From NCBI RefSeq assembly GCF_007641235.1, contig NZ_CP038157.1, forward strand, positions 1 to 64,000: a DNA stretch of 64,000 bases, written 5' to 3'. This document shows positions 1 to 8,689 of this stretch, one piece after another; position 1 is the stretch's first letter; every line of letters starts with the position of its first letter. The stretch comes from Corynebacterium sanguinis (GTDB lineage: Bacteria > Actinomycetota > Actinomycetes > Mycobacteriales > Mycobacteriaceae). The notes beneath the pieces were generated by a model that made no database searches, had not been told where the DNA came from, and worked only from the letters and a program-made list of their open reading frames with translations. The position numbers were made by a program, and so were the translations under genes.

Positions 1-252
1 CGACGACATGGAGTGCAGCAGGTACCAGGCACAGTCGACGCCTTTGAGCGCGCGGTCGACGTCGGCCCTTTCGGCCGCGTCGCCCTCGACGATCTCCACC
101 TCCCCGCTATCGAGGTAGCGGGCCCAGTCCATGGTCAGGGCCTTGTCGCGACTGCGGCACAGGCAGCGAACCTTCCACCCGCGTTCGACCAGTTCGAGGA
201 CGACGCGCTGGCCGATAAACCCGGTGGCACCTGTAACGAGAGCAGTCCTCAT
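1..252 (-). CDS. NAD(P)-binding SDR-type reductase, N-terminal part
   Basis: The reverse strand reads from an ATG at 252 to the window edge without a stop, giving 84 residues. The product begins MRTALVTGATGFIGQRVV, the Rossmann GxxGxxG dinucleotide site at residues 8-13, and ends with YLLHSMSS. That ending resembles the YyLvHSM segment of atypical SDR proteins often fused to DUF2867. The 3' end lies outside the window, so substrate and full domain structure cannot be judged. It is divergent from the CPBP gene that starts 25 bases away, so the two probably share a promoter region. Confidence 0.8.
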   Translation of the reverse strand, partial: MRTALVTGATGFIGQRVVLELVERGWKVRCLCRSRDKALTMDWARYLDSGEVEIVEGDAAERADVDRALKGVDCAWYLLHSMSS

Positions 253-276
253 AGTCTTCAGCTTATACTTCCACTG

Positions 277-909
277 ATGGCACTACCTAAGTTCACCTTC
301 CTCCTGCCGTGCCTGCTGGGCGCCGCGGGACTCTTCGTCGCCCGCCAATCGGGTGATGGATCGGCGGGCTTTTACGCGGCAACGGTACTGACAGCCATCG
401 TCTACGCCACCACCTGGTGGTTCATGGGCTCGCGCAACGCTTTCGCCGGGCCCGGCAAAGCCGCTGACATCGCGCGGGGGGTGGCCATCGGCGCGGCCCT
501 CGCCACCATCTTCGTTGCGGGGGCCGTTATTGTCAGCCGCATCCCTCCCCTCGCTGAACCTGTCGGCCAGCTGCTGGCGACGACGGAGAAAGGCGGGCTC
601 GCGCCGACCCTGCTCGTTCTCATCCTCAACGGAATCGGCGAGGAGCTCGTTTACCGTGACGCAGTCCCGCGCCAGCTCCGCGTGCACGGCCTGCTGCACC
701 ACACGACGTCGATTAGCGCGGTGTCGCTGGCGCTGTACTGCCTTGTCACCGCGGCGATGGGTGTCTGGCTGCTCATTCTGGCCGCCGCAGTCATCGGTGC
801 CGTGGCCCACTACGAAGCTTTCCGCGGCGGGAGGCTATACAGTTCGATTTCGCTGCACCTGACCTGGAGCACCGGCATGCTTTTCCTTTTGCCGCTGTTT
901 TTCCGCTGA
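277..909 (+). CDS. CPBP-family intramembrane metalloprotease-like protein
   Basis: A 210-residue membrane protein with several hydrophobic segments. It carries the CPBP (Abi/CAAX protease) motif EELVYR and a late histidine in the segment SSISLHLTW, matching the EExxxR and H-containing motifs that form the membrane-embedded metal site. An upstream in-frame extension to position 13 is open, but it runs antisense through the reductase gene, so the ATG at 277 is preferred. The substrate is unknown; family members act as prenyl-protein or bacteriocin-immunity proteases. Confidence 0.75.
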   Translation: MALPKFTFLLPCLLGAAGLFVARQSGDGSAGFYAATVLTAIVYATTWWFMGSRNAFAGPGKAADIARGVAIGAALATIFVAGAVIVSRIPPLAEPVGQLLATTEKGGLAPTLLVLILNGIGEELVYRDAVPRQLRVHGLLHHTTSISAVSLALYCLVTAAMGVWLLILAAAVIGAVAHYEAFRGGRLYSSISLHLTWSTGMLFLLPLFFR

Positions 910-937
910 GGCTTCCCGATAATCCTGGAGGACGGAC

Positions 938-1744
938 ATGATCGAGTTCCGCAACGTGTCAAAGACCTACGACGGCAACGCCCTCCCTGCCGTCGCCGAC
1001 TTCAGCTTCACCGTGGGCACGGGAACAACCACCTGCTTCGTGGGGCCCTCGGGGTGCGGCAAGACAACACTGCTGCGCATGGTCAACCGCATGGTCGAAC
1101 CCGACTCGGGGACAGTGCTTGTCCGTGGAGCGGATGTGGCCGATTCCGACCCAGTCACGCTGAGACGCAGCATCGGGTATGTGATGCAGCACTCCGGCCT
1201 GATGCCCCACCGCACGGTACTGGATAACGTCGCCGACATCGCGAAGTTGTCCGGGGCAGGCAAGGGCGAGGCGAAGCGGCGCGCCGCGGACATGCTTGAG
1301 CTGGTCAACCTCGGCTCGTCCCTGTTCGGCCGCTACCCGGCGGAACTCTCCGGGGGCCAGGCCCAGCGCGTCGGCGTGGCCCGTGGCATGGTGACGCGTC
1401 CGGACATCCTCATCATGGACGAGCCTTTCGGCGCGGTTGATCCCGTGGTCCGCCGCAGCCTGCAACGCGAAGTGCTTGCGCTGAAGGACACTGTGGCCAC
1501 GACCGTGCTCATGGTCACCCACGACATCGACGAAGCCTTCCTGCTTGGTGACGAAGTCGTGATCCTCGGCCAGCACGCCCGTATCGAACAAGCGGGAACC
1601 CCGGAAAAAATCGTCGCGCACCCGGCCAATGAGGCGGTGCGCGAGTTCATCGGGGCGGAGAACTGGCACGTGCGTACCGTCCAGCGCGACGGGGAGACCC
1701 TGGTGGTGGACGCGACCGGCAAGGTGCGGGGGGTTCTGAAATGA
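938..1744 (+). CDS. Osmoprotectant-type ABC importer, ATP-binding subunit
   Basis: A 268-residue ABC ATPase of the glycine betaine/choline/carnitine (OpuC/ProV) class. The Walker A is GPSGCGKTT (residues 33-41), the signature LSGGQAQRVGVARG, and the Walker B ILIMDEPFGAVDP. It ends soon after the nucleotide-binding domain and lacks the CBS pair found in full-length OpuCA. The ATG at 938 follows GGAGGAC. It overlaps the next gene by 4 bases (ATGA), starting a four-gene operon of ATPase, two permeases and binding protein. The exact substrate cannot be read from sequence. Confidence 0.9.
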   Translation: MIEFRNVSKTYDGNALPAVADFSFTVGTGTTTCFVGPSGCGKTTLLRMVNRMVEPDSGTVLVRGADVADSDPVTLRRSIGYVMQHSGLMPHRTVLDNVADIAKLSGAGKGEAKRRAADMLELVNLGSSLFGRYPAELSGGQAQRVGVARGMVTRPDILIMDEPFGAVDPVVRRSLQREVLALKDTVATTVLMVTHDIDEAFLLGDEVVILGQHARIEQAGTPEKIVAHPANEAVREFIGAENWHVRTVQRDGETLVVDATGKVRGVLK

Positions 1745-2391
1745 ATTGGACGTGGCTCGGATCCAACGCAGGGCGCATCGGGTCTCTCGCGATCGACCAC
1801 CTGCTGCTGGCGCTACCCGCGATCTTCGCGGCGTTTTTCATCGCGGTGCCGATCGGTTGGCTCGCGCATCGCGCCGGCCGCGTACGCGAAACCCTCGTCG
1901 TGGCCACGAGCCTGATTTACGTCGTGCCCTCGCTGGCCATGTTTGTCCTGTTGCCGCTTGTGCTGGGCACCTCGGTGCTCTCACCGCTCAACGTCGTTGT
2001 CGCCATGACCCTCTACGGCATTGCGCTGATGGTGCGCTCGGCGACCGACTCCTTCGGCTCCGTGCCCGCGGATGTGCGCCAATCGGCGATCGCGACCGGG
2101 TACTCCCCGCTGAGGCGGATTCTCCGAGTGGAGCTTCCCCTCGCAGGCCCGGGGTTGCTCGCCGGCGTGCGCGTCGTGGCGGCTTCAACGATCAGCCTTG
2201 TTTCGGTCGGCGCCCTCATCGGTGTCCAGTCGCTGGGCACGCTGTTCACGGAGGGGTTTCAACGGTCCTTCCCCACTCAGATCATCGCGGGGCTTATCGG
2301 GACGATTCTCCTCGCCGTGCTTGTCGACGCACTCCTCGTCGCGTTCGGCAGAGTCACCATGCCGTGGACACGTAAGGCGGGTCTGAAGTGA
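1741..2391 (+). CDS. Osmoprotectant-type ABC importer permease, first subunit
   Basis: A 216-residue inner-membrane permease of the BPD_transp_1 (ProW/OpuCB) fold with about five membrane spans. The EAA-like loop lies in the segment following SATDSFGSVPADVRQSAIATGYSPLRR, with the typical conserved glycine. It overlaps the ATPase gene by ATGA and is overlapped by the second permease through GTGA, so translation is probably coupled along the operon. It should form a heterodimeric pore with the next gene product. Confidence 0.88.
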   Translation: MNWTWLGSNAGRIGSLAIDHLLLALPAIFAAFFIAVPIGWLAHRAGRVRETLVVATSLIYVVPSLAMFVLLPLVLGTSVLSPLNVVVAMTLYGIALMVRSATDSFGSVPADVRQSAIATGYSPLRRILRVELPLAGPGLLAGVRVVAASTISLVSVGALIGVQSLGTLFTEGFQRSFPTQIIAGLIGTILLAVLVDALLVAFGRVTMPWTRKAGLK

Positions 2392-3035
2392 ACTATCTTG
2401 TGACTCGTGAGAATTGGGGTGGGGACACCGGATTTGCCGTCCGTCTCCTCGAGCACGTGGGGTACTCTGCTCTCGCCGTTTTTCTGGCGCTGTTAGTTGC
2501 GGCGCCAGTGGGGATCGCGATCGGTCACTCCCGGCGCGGCGCGAACACCGTGCTTTCCATTGCCGGCGCCTTGCGTGCGCTGCCCGCCCTGGGGTTGCTG
2601 ACATGGTTGGCCATTTCGCTTCCGCGGGGCGCAACGCTGCCGCTGATTCCGGCGACGATCGTCCTCGTGATGCTGGCCATCGCTCCCCTCCTCGCCGGGT
2701 TTGTCGCCGGATTCGATTCCGTTTCGCGTCAGGTCGTGCACTCCGCCAGAGCAGCGGGTTACAGCGAGGCCCAGATCCTGACCCGAGTTGAGCTCCCGTT
2801 GGCGGCACCCGTCATCATCGGCGGGTTGCGCTCCTGCGTTGTACAGGTCATCGCGACGGCGACGGTGGTTTCATTTATCGGCCTCGGAGGATTGGGGCGC
2901 TACCTCATCGACGGGCTCGCCGTGCAGGACTACCCGCGCATGGTTGCGGGAGCACTGCTGGTCACAGCCTTGGCACTGGTAACCGACCTGACCCTCGCGG
3001 GGGTGCAACGCTTCCTGGCTCCGCGATCGCATTAA
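2388..3035 (+). CDS. Osmoprotectant-type ABC importer permease, second subunit
   Basis: A 215-residue paralogue of the preceding permease. Its coupling segment SARAAGYSEAQILTRVELPL is the EAA loop that contacts the ATPase. The GTG start at 2388 overlaps the upstream stop as GTGA. Two distinct permeases plus a lipoprotein receptor is the usual OpuCB-OpuCD arrangement. The 11-base gap to the binding protein gene holds its ribosome-binding site. Confidence 0.88.
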   Translation: MNYLVTRENWGGDTGFAVRLLEHVGYSALAVFLALLVAAPVGIAIGHSRRGANTVLSIAGALRALPALGLLTWLAISLPRGATLPLIPATIVLVMLAIAPLLAGFVAGFDSVSRQVVHSARAAGYSEAQILTRVELPLAAPVIIGGLRSCVVQVIATATVVSFIGLGGLGRYLIDGLAVQDYPRMVAGALLVTALALVTDLTLAGVQRFLAPRSH

Positions 3036-3046
3036 GGTGGGCGCAC

Positions 3047-3940
3047 ATGAAACTCACTGCAGCCGCGGGCGCAATTGTCGTCGCCACCTTGACCCTCACC
3101 GCGTGCGGTTCCGACGATCCGTTCGCCGTCAGCGGTGAGGCGGGCACCGTTGTCATTGGAACCGCGAACTTCCCTGAATCCGAGATCATCGGCCAGATCT
3201 GGGCCGAGGCGCTGCGCCAGGAAGGTTTCGACGTCGACGTCAACTCCGGCATCGGTTCCCGCGAGGTGTACCTCGGGGCACTGCAGGAAGGCAGCATCAA
3301 TGTCGTCCCGGAGTACTCGGGCAATCTCACCCAGTTCTACGGCGGCACCCCCGCCGATGAAGCGGCGCTCGCCGAGGCCTTACCGGATGACCTGGAAGCC
3401 GGGGATTTCAGCCCGGCCGAGTCCAAGGACGCCTACCGCGTTACCCGGCAGCTCGCGGATGAACGAGGCTTGGGAACCATCGCCGATTTAGACAAGCTCG
3501 ACCAGATCACCATCGCAGCGCCGCCGGAGTTCGCCGAGCGGCCGTACGGCCCCGCAGGCCTGAGCGATGTCTACGGAATCGATGCCGCCAAAATCAGCGT
3601 CAACCCGATCTCGGACGGTGGCGGCCCGCTGACCGTTCAGGCCCTCGTCGAAGGTGCCGCTAACGTTGGCAACATCTTCACAACCTCCCCCGCTCTGCTG
3701 AGCAACGGGGAGGAAGCCGACGTGGTCATTCTCGAAGATCCGGAGAACCTCATCCCCCCGCAGAACGTCGTTCCGGTGATCAAGGCGGGCTCACTGCCCG
3801 ACGGCGCCCTCGACGTGATTAACTCGGTAAACGCGCAGCTGACCACTGAGGACCTCGTTGAGATGAACCTGCGCAATGTCGGCCCGGAGCGTGCTGAACC
3901 GAGCGCCATCGCGCAGGATTTCGTCTCTAGCTTGAGCTAG
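3047..3940 (+). CDS. Osmoprotectant ABC importer substrate-binding lipoprotein
   Basis: A 297-residue secreted receptor. Residues 1-20 form a lipoprotein signal ending in the lipobox LTAC, so the mature protein is anchored to the membrane through the cysteine. The body resembles OpuAC/OsmX-type proteins (VVIGTANFPESEIIG near the N-terminus, then VVPEYSGN, typical of the choline/betaine family). It is the last gene of the operon. Its 3' end overlaps the convergent P450 gene by 14 bases, so the two transcripts must converge. Confidence 0.88.
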   Translation: MKLTAAAGAIVVATLTLTACGSDDPFAVSGEAGTVVIGTANFPESEIIGQIWAEALRQEGFDVDVNSGIGSREVYLGALQEGSINVVPEYSGNLTQFYGGTPADEAALAEALPDDLEAGDFSPAESKDAYRVTRQLADERGLGTIADLDKLDQITIAAPPEFAERPYGPAGLSDVYGIDAAKISVNPISDGGGPLTVQALVEGAANVGNIFTTSPALLSNGEEADVVILEDPENLIPPQNVVPVIKAGSLPDGALDVINSVNAQLTTEDLVEMNLRNVGPERAEPSAIAQDFVSSLS

Positions 3941-5210
3941 CGACTGTCACGCGCACGCCCGACTTCGGTCGGGCGAGGATCTCGGTCATGGAGTAGTTGG
4001 TGTCGATCGCCTCCGCCGAGATACGGACCTCCGGTCGCGCGAGAGCTTCGACAGCTGCGGACAGAGCCGTCACCGCGATCTTCTCCCCCGGGCAACGATG
4101 CCCAGTGCGCACGTCAGCACCGCCCTGCGGGATGAACGGCTTGATTGTCTCCGCCTCGGACTGGGTTTCGTACGCCATGAAACGCTCCGGATCAAAGCTC
4201 GCCGGGTTATCCCACTCCTCGGCCGAGTGGAGGGTGCCGACGAAGTCGAGAATGACGCGCTGCCCCTGATGGATGGGGCAGCCCTCGAATTCCGTGTCTT
4301 TGGTCGCCTTGGCTGGAAACATTGGCACGAACGGGTAGAAACGGCGAACTTCCTGGGCGAATGCGAAAGCTTCACGGCCGGTTTCGGACTCGTTGATGCG
4401 GGTGCGCCACTGAGGGTTCTCCGCGAGCGCAACGGCGGCGAAAGAGGCGAAGAAGCCGACGGCGACCGTGGGGCGCGTGAGGTTTTGCAGCTCGATGCCG
4501 GCGGTGCGGGCGTCGACACGCTCGCCGCTGGCGTCGGTGAGTTGTGCCATGTGTTCGAGCACGCAGTCCGGGCGGGCGGTAATCCTGCCTTCACGGACAT
4601 CGGTGATCAGCGCTTCGGCCCAGTTGTCGAGCTGGCGGCGCTGCCAAAATGCTCTGGGGGTTCCGGTGGCGGTGCCGAAGTTGTCAAGCAGCGTGATCAT
4701 GCGGCCGACTAACTCGTCGGTGTTTTCTGCGGGCAGATCGATGCCCGCCCAGCGGAAGGCAGCACGACCGAACGCGAGGGAAAGATCCTCGAAAACGTTG
4801 CCCTGGGCGCCTTCCCAGCCAGCGACTGCTCGCTCCACTTCCTCCGCGACCAGCGGCGCGAACTCGGCGACCCGCTCGTCTTCGTAAGCCATCGCCGCCA
4901 TCTGTGCTTTACGCACCTTGTGCTCCTCGCCGTCGAGATTGTGCACCGCGCCTTTGCCCACGAGGGCATCGCCGATGACGGGCGGCATGGCACCTTCGCG
5001 CTGCATGACATCCTCGTCGTAGAACAAGTCGATGCCGGCAGAACCGCGCACGATGGTCGCGTCCTGTCCGAGGAGTTTTGTGGTTACGGGGCACATGGAT
5101 TCGGGTTCGAGGCCCGCCGTTTTGCGGAGGTTCGAGGGAAGAAGGTAGCCGTCTGTGAGGAATTGGATGGTGCGGTCGCCTGAGACTCGTGGGTTCTGGT
5201 TGGACGTCAT
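3927..5210 (-). CDS. CYP152-family fatty-acid peroxygenase/decarboxylase P450
   Basis: A 427-residue cytochrome P450. The haem ligand is Cys373 in GHRCPGEKI. In place of the usual acid-alcohol pair there is Arg-Pro (LTRPTVAV), the hallmark of CYP152 enzymes, which use hydrogen peroxide and bind the fatty-acid carboxylate through that arginine. His90 in GKGAVHNLDG aligns by eye with His85 of OleT, the 1-alkene-forming decarboxylase; the hydroxylases BSbeta and SPalpha have glutamine there. A GTG two codons upstream (5216) is an alternative start. It is divergent from the carotenoid operon across about 25 bases. Confidence 0.88.
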   Translation of the reverse strand: MTSNQNPRVSGDRTIQFLTDGYLLPSNLRKTAGLEPESMCPVTTKLLGQDATIVRGSAGIDLFYDEDVMQREGAMPPVIGDALVGKGAVHNLDGEEHKVRKAQMAAMAYEDERVAEFAPLVAEEVERAVAGWEGAQGNVFEDLSLAFGRAAFRWAGIDLPAENTDELVGRMITLLDNFGTATGTPRAFWQRRQLDNWAEALITDVREGRITARPDCVLEHMAQLTDASGERVDARTAGIELQNLTRPTVAVGFFASFAAVALAENPQWRTRINESETGREAFAFAQEVRRFYPFVPMFPAKATKDTEFEGCPIHQGQRVILDFVGTLHSAEEWDNPASFDPERFMAYETQSEAETIKPFIPQGGADVRTGHRCPGEKIAVTALSAAVEALARPEVRISAEAIDTNYSMTEILARPKSGVRVTVASSS

Positions 5211-5237
5211 GCGCACCAGCGTACGTATACTCGCACC
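5200..5237 (+). promoter_or_regulatory. Leaderless promoter of the carotenoid operon, overlapping the P450 promoter
   Basis: TATACT at 5226-5231 is a good -10 hexamer and lies 6 bases before the GTG at 5238, the spacing expected of a leaderless transcript. TTGGAC at 5200-5205 could be a -35, although the 20-base spacer is long. On the other strand the same bases read GTATACG in front of the P450 start, so the two divergent -10 elements probably overlap. Motif reading only. Confidence 0.5.
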
Positions 5238-5984
5238 GTGCCCGCTCCCCGTATCGGCCTCGTCATCCCCTGTCTCAATGACGCGGACCTGCTCGCCCCC
5301 TGCCTAGACAGCGTGTCGCGCCAGCGCGAACCCTTCGACTGCGTCATCGTGGTTGATAACGGATCGACGGATAACACAGCAGATGTGGCGCGTTCCTATG
5401 GCGCGGTCGTCGTTTCCGAACCCCGCCGAGGCGTGACGTGGGCTTCCCACGCGGGCTACAGCGAGGCGGCGGCGCGGGGCCTCGATGTCATCGTGCGTAT
5501 CGACGCCGACGTGCGCGTCTCGCCAACCTTCAGCCTGCAATGGAAAAACGCATGGGAGGAGGCAGCCAGCAACCCGAACAAGGACGTTGTCGGCATGACC
5601 GGCGCCGCACGCTTCGACCTCCCAGGGTGGCGCGGCCGGCTCCTCAGCGCCCTGTATCTGCGTGCGTACCGTTACAGCGTGGGCTCCGCGCTCGGACACA
5701 CGCCGTTTTTCGGCACGAACTGCACCCTGTCCGCCGCCTGGTGGCTCGACGTGCGCGACGCCATTGACCCGAGCGACACCTTTTCCCACGATGACATCCA
5801 GATGTCTTTCGCGGTGCGCGCCCACGAAACGGTTCTGTTCCGTCCGGAGATCACGCTGCTGACTGACCCCCGCCCGCTGCGCGGCGCCCGCCAGCTCGCC
5901 CGACGCTTCTCGCGCGGGATGCACTCGATGCGCCAAGGATTCAAGAACTCCCCGCCGCAGCGTCGACTGTGTGAGCGCGTATAA
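5238..5984 (+). CDS. Family 2 glycosyltransferase heading the carotenoid operon
   Basis: A 248-residue GT-A fold glycosyltransferase. The nucleotide-sugar region is GLVIPCLNDADLL with VVDNGSTDNTADVA, and the DxD-type motif is RIDADVRV. A later acidic segment, TFSHDDIQM, may supply the base. There is no membrane segment or signal peptide. It lies 11 bases before crtB, so it is cotranscribed with carotenoid genes. That position suggests glucosylation of the C50 carotenoid (a CrtX-like role), but the sequence alone does not exclude another acceptor. The GTG start is chosen because it fits the leaderless promoter. Confidence 0.75.
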   Translation: MPAPRIGLVIPCLNDADLLAPCLDSVSRQREPFDCVIVVDNGSTDNTADVARSYGAVVVSEPRRGVTWASHAGYSEAAARGLDVIVRIDADVRVSPTFSLQWKNAWEEAASNPNKDVVGMTGAARFDLPGWRGRLLSALYLRAYRYSVGSALGHTPFFGTNCTLSAAWWLDVRDAIDPSDTFSHDDIQMSFAVRAHETVLFRPEITLLTDPRPLRGARQLARRFSRGMHSMRQGFKNSPPQRRLCERV

Positions 5985-5995
5985 GCTTTGTCAGC

Positions 5996-6847
5996 ATGGA
6001 GTCGTCCCGTACCTTGTCCCGCTACGACCTGATGTGCGATCGCGTCGCCGCCCAGGTCATTGCCCAGTACTCAACAAGTTTTTCGCTCGCCACGCGGTTT
6101 CTCGCCCCACGCGTGCGCACTGACGTGCGCAACCTCTACGCGATGGTGCGCATCGCCGACGAAATTGTCGACGGGGCCGCCGGAGCGGACGCGGCACAGC
6201 TTCTCGACGCCTACGAAACGCAGGTTCTCGCCGCACCAGCGGCACGCTTCCATACCGATCCGGTACTCCACGCCTGGGCCAATAGCGCTCGCCGGTGCGA
6301 TTTTTCCGCGGAGCATGTCACGGCCTTCTTCGCCTCCATGCGCCGCGACCTGAACCAATCCACCTACGACCCGGCCGACTTCGACGCCTACGTCTACGGC
6401 TCCGCCGAGGTCATCGGGCTGATGTGCGTGGCCGCGTTCGTGGCCGACGAGCCCGTCACCGACGCGCAGCGCGCCGAGTTGGATGAGGGCGCCTGCGCGC
6501 TGGGCGCGGCGTTTCAGAAGGTAAATTTCCTGCGCGATCTCGCCGAGGACCGGGACGACCTTGGCCGCACCTACTTCCCCCTGCTGCGCGGCCGCGGAAT
6601 CGACGACGCGGTCAAGGCCGAGCTTGTCGACGACATCCGCGCCGACCTCGCACGTGCCCGCCGCGCCATCCCGCTCATCCCCTCCTCGGCGCGCGGGGCC
6701 GTCGCCGCCGCGGAAGCGCTGTTTAGCGAGCTCAACGAGCGCATCGACGCCACCCCGGCCGCGACCCTGGCCACCACGCGCGTGTCCGTCCCGCGCCACC
6801 GCAAGATGTACGTCACCGCCCGCGCCGTAAGGAGAACCCGTGACTAA
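5996..6847 (+). CDS. crtB: Phytoene synthase
   Basis: A 283-residue squalene/phytoene synthase that would join two geranylgeranyl diphosphates into phytoene. The two Asp-rich magnesium-diphosphate motifs are visible: IADEIVDG (residues 53-60) and NFLRDLAEDRDDLGRTYFP (177-195). Length is normal for the family. It overlaps crtI by 8 bases. No geranylgeranyl diphosphate synthase (crtE) is in the window, unlike the C. glutamicum cluster, so the precursor enzyme must be encoded elsewhere. Confidence 0.93.
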   Translation: MESSRTLSRYDLMCDRVAAQVIAQYSTSFSLATRFLAPRVRTDVRNLYAMVRIADEIVDGAAGADAAQLLDAYETQVLAAPAARFHTDPVLHAWANSARRCDFSAEHVTAFFASMRRDLNQSTYDPADFDAYVYGSAEVIGLMCVAAFVADEPVTDAQRAELDEGACALGAAFQKVNFLRDLAEDRDDLGRTYFPLLRGRGIDDAVKAELVDDIRADLARARRAIPLIPSSARGAVAAAEALFSELNERIDATPAATLATTRVSVPRHRKMYVTARAVRRTRD

Positions 6848-8378
6848 ACACACCGCTATCGTTATCGGGGCTGGCGTCGCCGGCCTCGCCACCGCCGCCC
6901 TGCTCGGCCGCGAGGGCTACGACGTCAGCGTCGTCGAGCGCCTCGACTCCTGCGGCGGTCGTTCGGGCGAAGAGACCGTCGAGGGCTACCGCTTCGACAC
7001 CGGCCCGTCCTGGTACCTGATGCCCGACGCCTTCGACCACTTCTTCGGCCTGTTTGGCAAGCGCACCGAAGACCTGCTCGATCTGGTCGAGCTGACCCCG
7101 GCCTACCGCCTGTTCCCGGAAAACGCCGAACCCGTCGATGTCATCTCGGGCCGCGAGGAGGCCATCGCGCTTTTCGACGCCCTCTCGCCCGGCGCCGGCC
7201 CCGCCCTGGGCGACTACCTGGATTCTGCCCGCGACACCTACGAGATGGCGGTCGAGCGCTTCCTGTACACCACGTTTAGCTCTTTGCGCCCGTTTTTCTC
7301 GCGCCGGCTCGCCGACCTCGCCCGCTTGCTGACGGTTCCGCTGGACAAGTACGTCGCCGCGCGCTTTCACGACACGCGCCTGCGCCAGATCCTGACGTAT
7401 CCGGCAGTGTTCCTTTCCTCGCACCCGGCGCGCACCCCGTCGATGTACCACCTGATGAGCCACACGGATTTGGTCCAGGGGGTGAAGTACCCGCAGGGCG
7501 GGTTCGCCGCCGTGGTCGATGCGCTTGAAGCCCTCGCCCGCGACAACGGCGTCTCAATCCGTCTGAACTCCGATGTCACCGCTATCTCCTACGATGGCTC
7601 GCGCGCTACCGGTGTTCGCCTAGCCAGCGGCGAGACCATCGAGGCCGACATCGTCGTCTCCGCCGCGGACCTGCACTTTACTGAGACGCGCCTGCTGCCG
7701 CCGGGCAAGCGCACCTACCCGGAAAAGTGGTTCGGTTCTCGTGATCCGGGCCTGGGTACGGTGCTCCTCATGCTGGGCACCGACGTGAAACTGCCTCAGC
7801 TGGCCCACCACAACCTCCTTTTCAGCGAGCACTGGGATGACGACTTCGACGCGGTGTTTGACGGGCCCGTCGCCACGCGGCCGTTGAACTCCTCGCGCTC
7901 GATTTATGTCTCCATGCCTTCTGCGACGGACCCTTCTACTGCCCCGCCGGGTGGCGAGAACCTGTTCGTCCTCGTGCCCGTGCCCGCCGCTTCGGAGTTC
8001 GGCCACGGCGACATGTACAACGACCGCGCCTCCGCTGCCGTCGATGCGATTGCCGACGCCGCGATCGAGCAGATCGCCGCATGGTGCGACATCCCCGACC
8101 TGCGCAATCACATTCGCGTCCGCCGGACCCTCGGCCCGAGCGACTTCGCGCAGCGCTACCACGCCTGGTCGGGCGGCTCGATCGGCCCGGCGCACACCCT
8201 GCGCCAGTCCGCGTTCCTGCGCGGTAAGAACGTCTCCGCCAAGCTGGACAACCTCTACTACGCGGGCGCAACAACCGTGCCGGGCGTCGGCGTGCCGATG
8301 TGCCTGATCTCGGCCGAGAACGTGATCAAGCGCCTGCGCGGCGATCGCTCCCCCGGACCCCTGCCGGAGGAGTTTTAA
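6840..8378 (+). CDS. crtI: Phytoene desaturase
   Basis: A 512-residue CrtI-type FAD enzyme that would convert phytoene to lycopene. The N-terminal dinucleotide site is VIGAGVAGLATAALLGREG, followed by the conserved GGRSGEETVEGYRFDTGPSW region. The C-terminal FAD segment is YYAGATTVPGVGVPMCLISA. It is full length. It overlaps crtB by 8 bases and crtYe by 1 base (TAATG), consistent with translational coupling. Confidence 0.95.
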   Translation: MTKHTAIVIGAGVAGLATAALLGREGYDVSVVERLDSCGGRSGEETVEGYRFDTGPSWYLMPDAFDHFFGLFGKRTEDLLDLVELTPAYRLFPENAEPVDVISGREEAIALFDALSPGAGPALGDYLDSARDTYEMAVERFLYTTFSSLRPFFSRRLADLARLLTVPLDKYVAARFHDTRLRQILTYPAVFLSSHPARTPSMYHLMSHTDLVQGVKYPQGGFAAVVDALEALARDNGVSIRLNSDVTAISYDGSRATGVRLASGETIEADIVVSAADLHFTETRLLPPGKRTYPEKWFGSRDPGLGTVLLMLGTDVKLPQLAHHNLLFSEHWDDDFDAVFDGPVATRPLNSSRSIYVSMPSATDPSTAPPGGENLFVLVPVPAASEFGHGDMYNDRASAAVDAIADAAIEQIAAWCDIPDLRNHIRVRRTLGPSDFAQRYHAWSGGSIGPAHTLRQSAFLRGKNVSAKLDNLYYAGATTVPGVGVPMCLISAENVIKRLRGDRSPGPLPEEF

Positions 8379-8689
8379 TGGCCTTCGCGTACCTGACGTT
8401 TCTGCTGCTCAGCATCGTCTGCATGGTGCTGTGCGACTGGCGGTTCACGCTCGCGTTCTTCGCCGACGCCCGCCGCGCCGCGCTGCTGTCGGCCGCGGTG
8501 GTCGCGCTGTTTCTGCTGTGGGACGCGCTCGGCATCGCCACCGGCACCTTCTTCCGCGGTGACTCCCCGTTCATGACCGGCGTCGAGCTCGCGCCCGAAA
8601 TGCCCCTTGAGGAGCCGATCTTTTTGTTCTTCCTGACCTACCTCACGCTGAACGTGACCTCCGGCGCGCGAAAGGTGGTTGGCCCGTGA
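8378..8689 (+). CDS. crtYe: C50 carotenoid epsilon-cyclase subunit CrtYe
   Basis: A 103-residue membrane protein with three hydrophobic segments and the cyclase motif PLEEPIFLF near residues 76-84. In corynebacteria CrtYe and CrtYf form a heterodimer that cyclises flavuxanthin to decaprenoxanthin. The start is the ATG at 8378, which shares a base with the crtI stop and follows GGAGGAG. It overlaps crtYf by GTGA. Confidence 0.9.
   Translation: MAFAYLTFLLLSIVCMVLCDWRFTLAFFADARRAALLSAAVVALFLLWDALGIATGTFFRGDSPFMTGVELAPEMPLEEPIFLFFLTYLTLNVTSGARKVVGP

Noticed and set aside
13..276. N-terminal extension of the CPBP protein
   Set aside because: This stretch encodes the start of the reverse-strand NAD(P)-binding reductase; the ATG at 277 starts the hydrophobic protein.
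3927..3940. 14-base convergent overlaps at 3927-3940 and 11017-11030 as a shared signal
   Set aside because: The overlapping sequences are unrelated; equal length appears coincidental.
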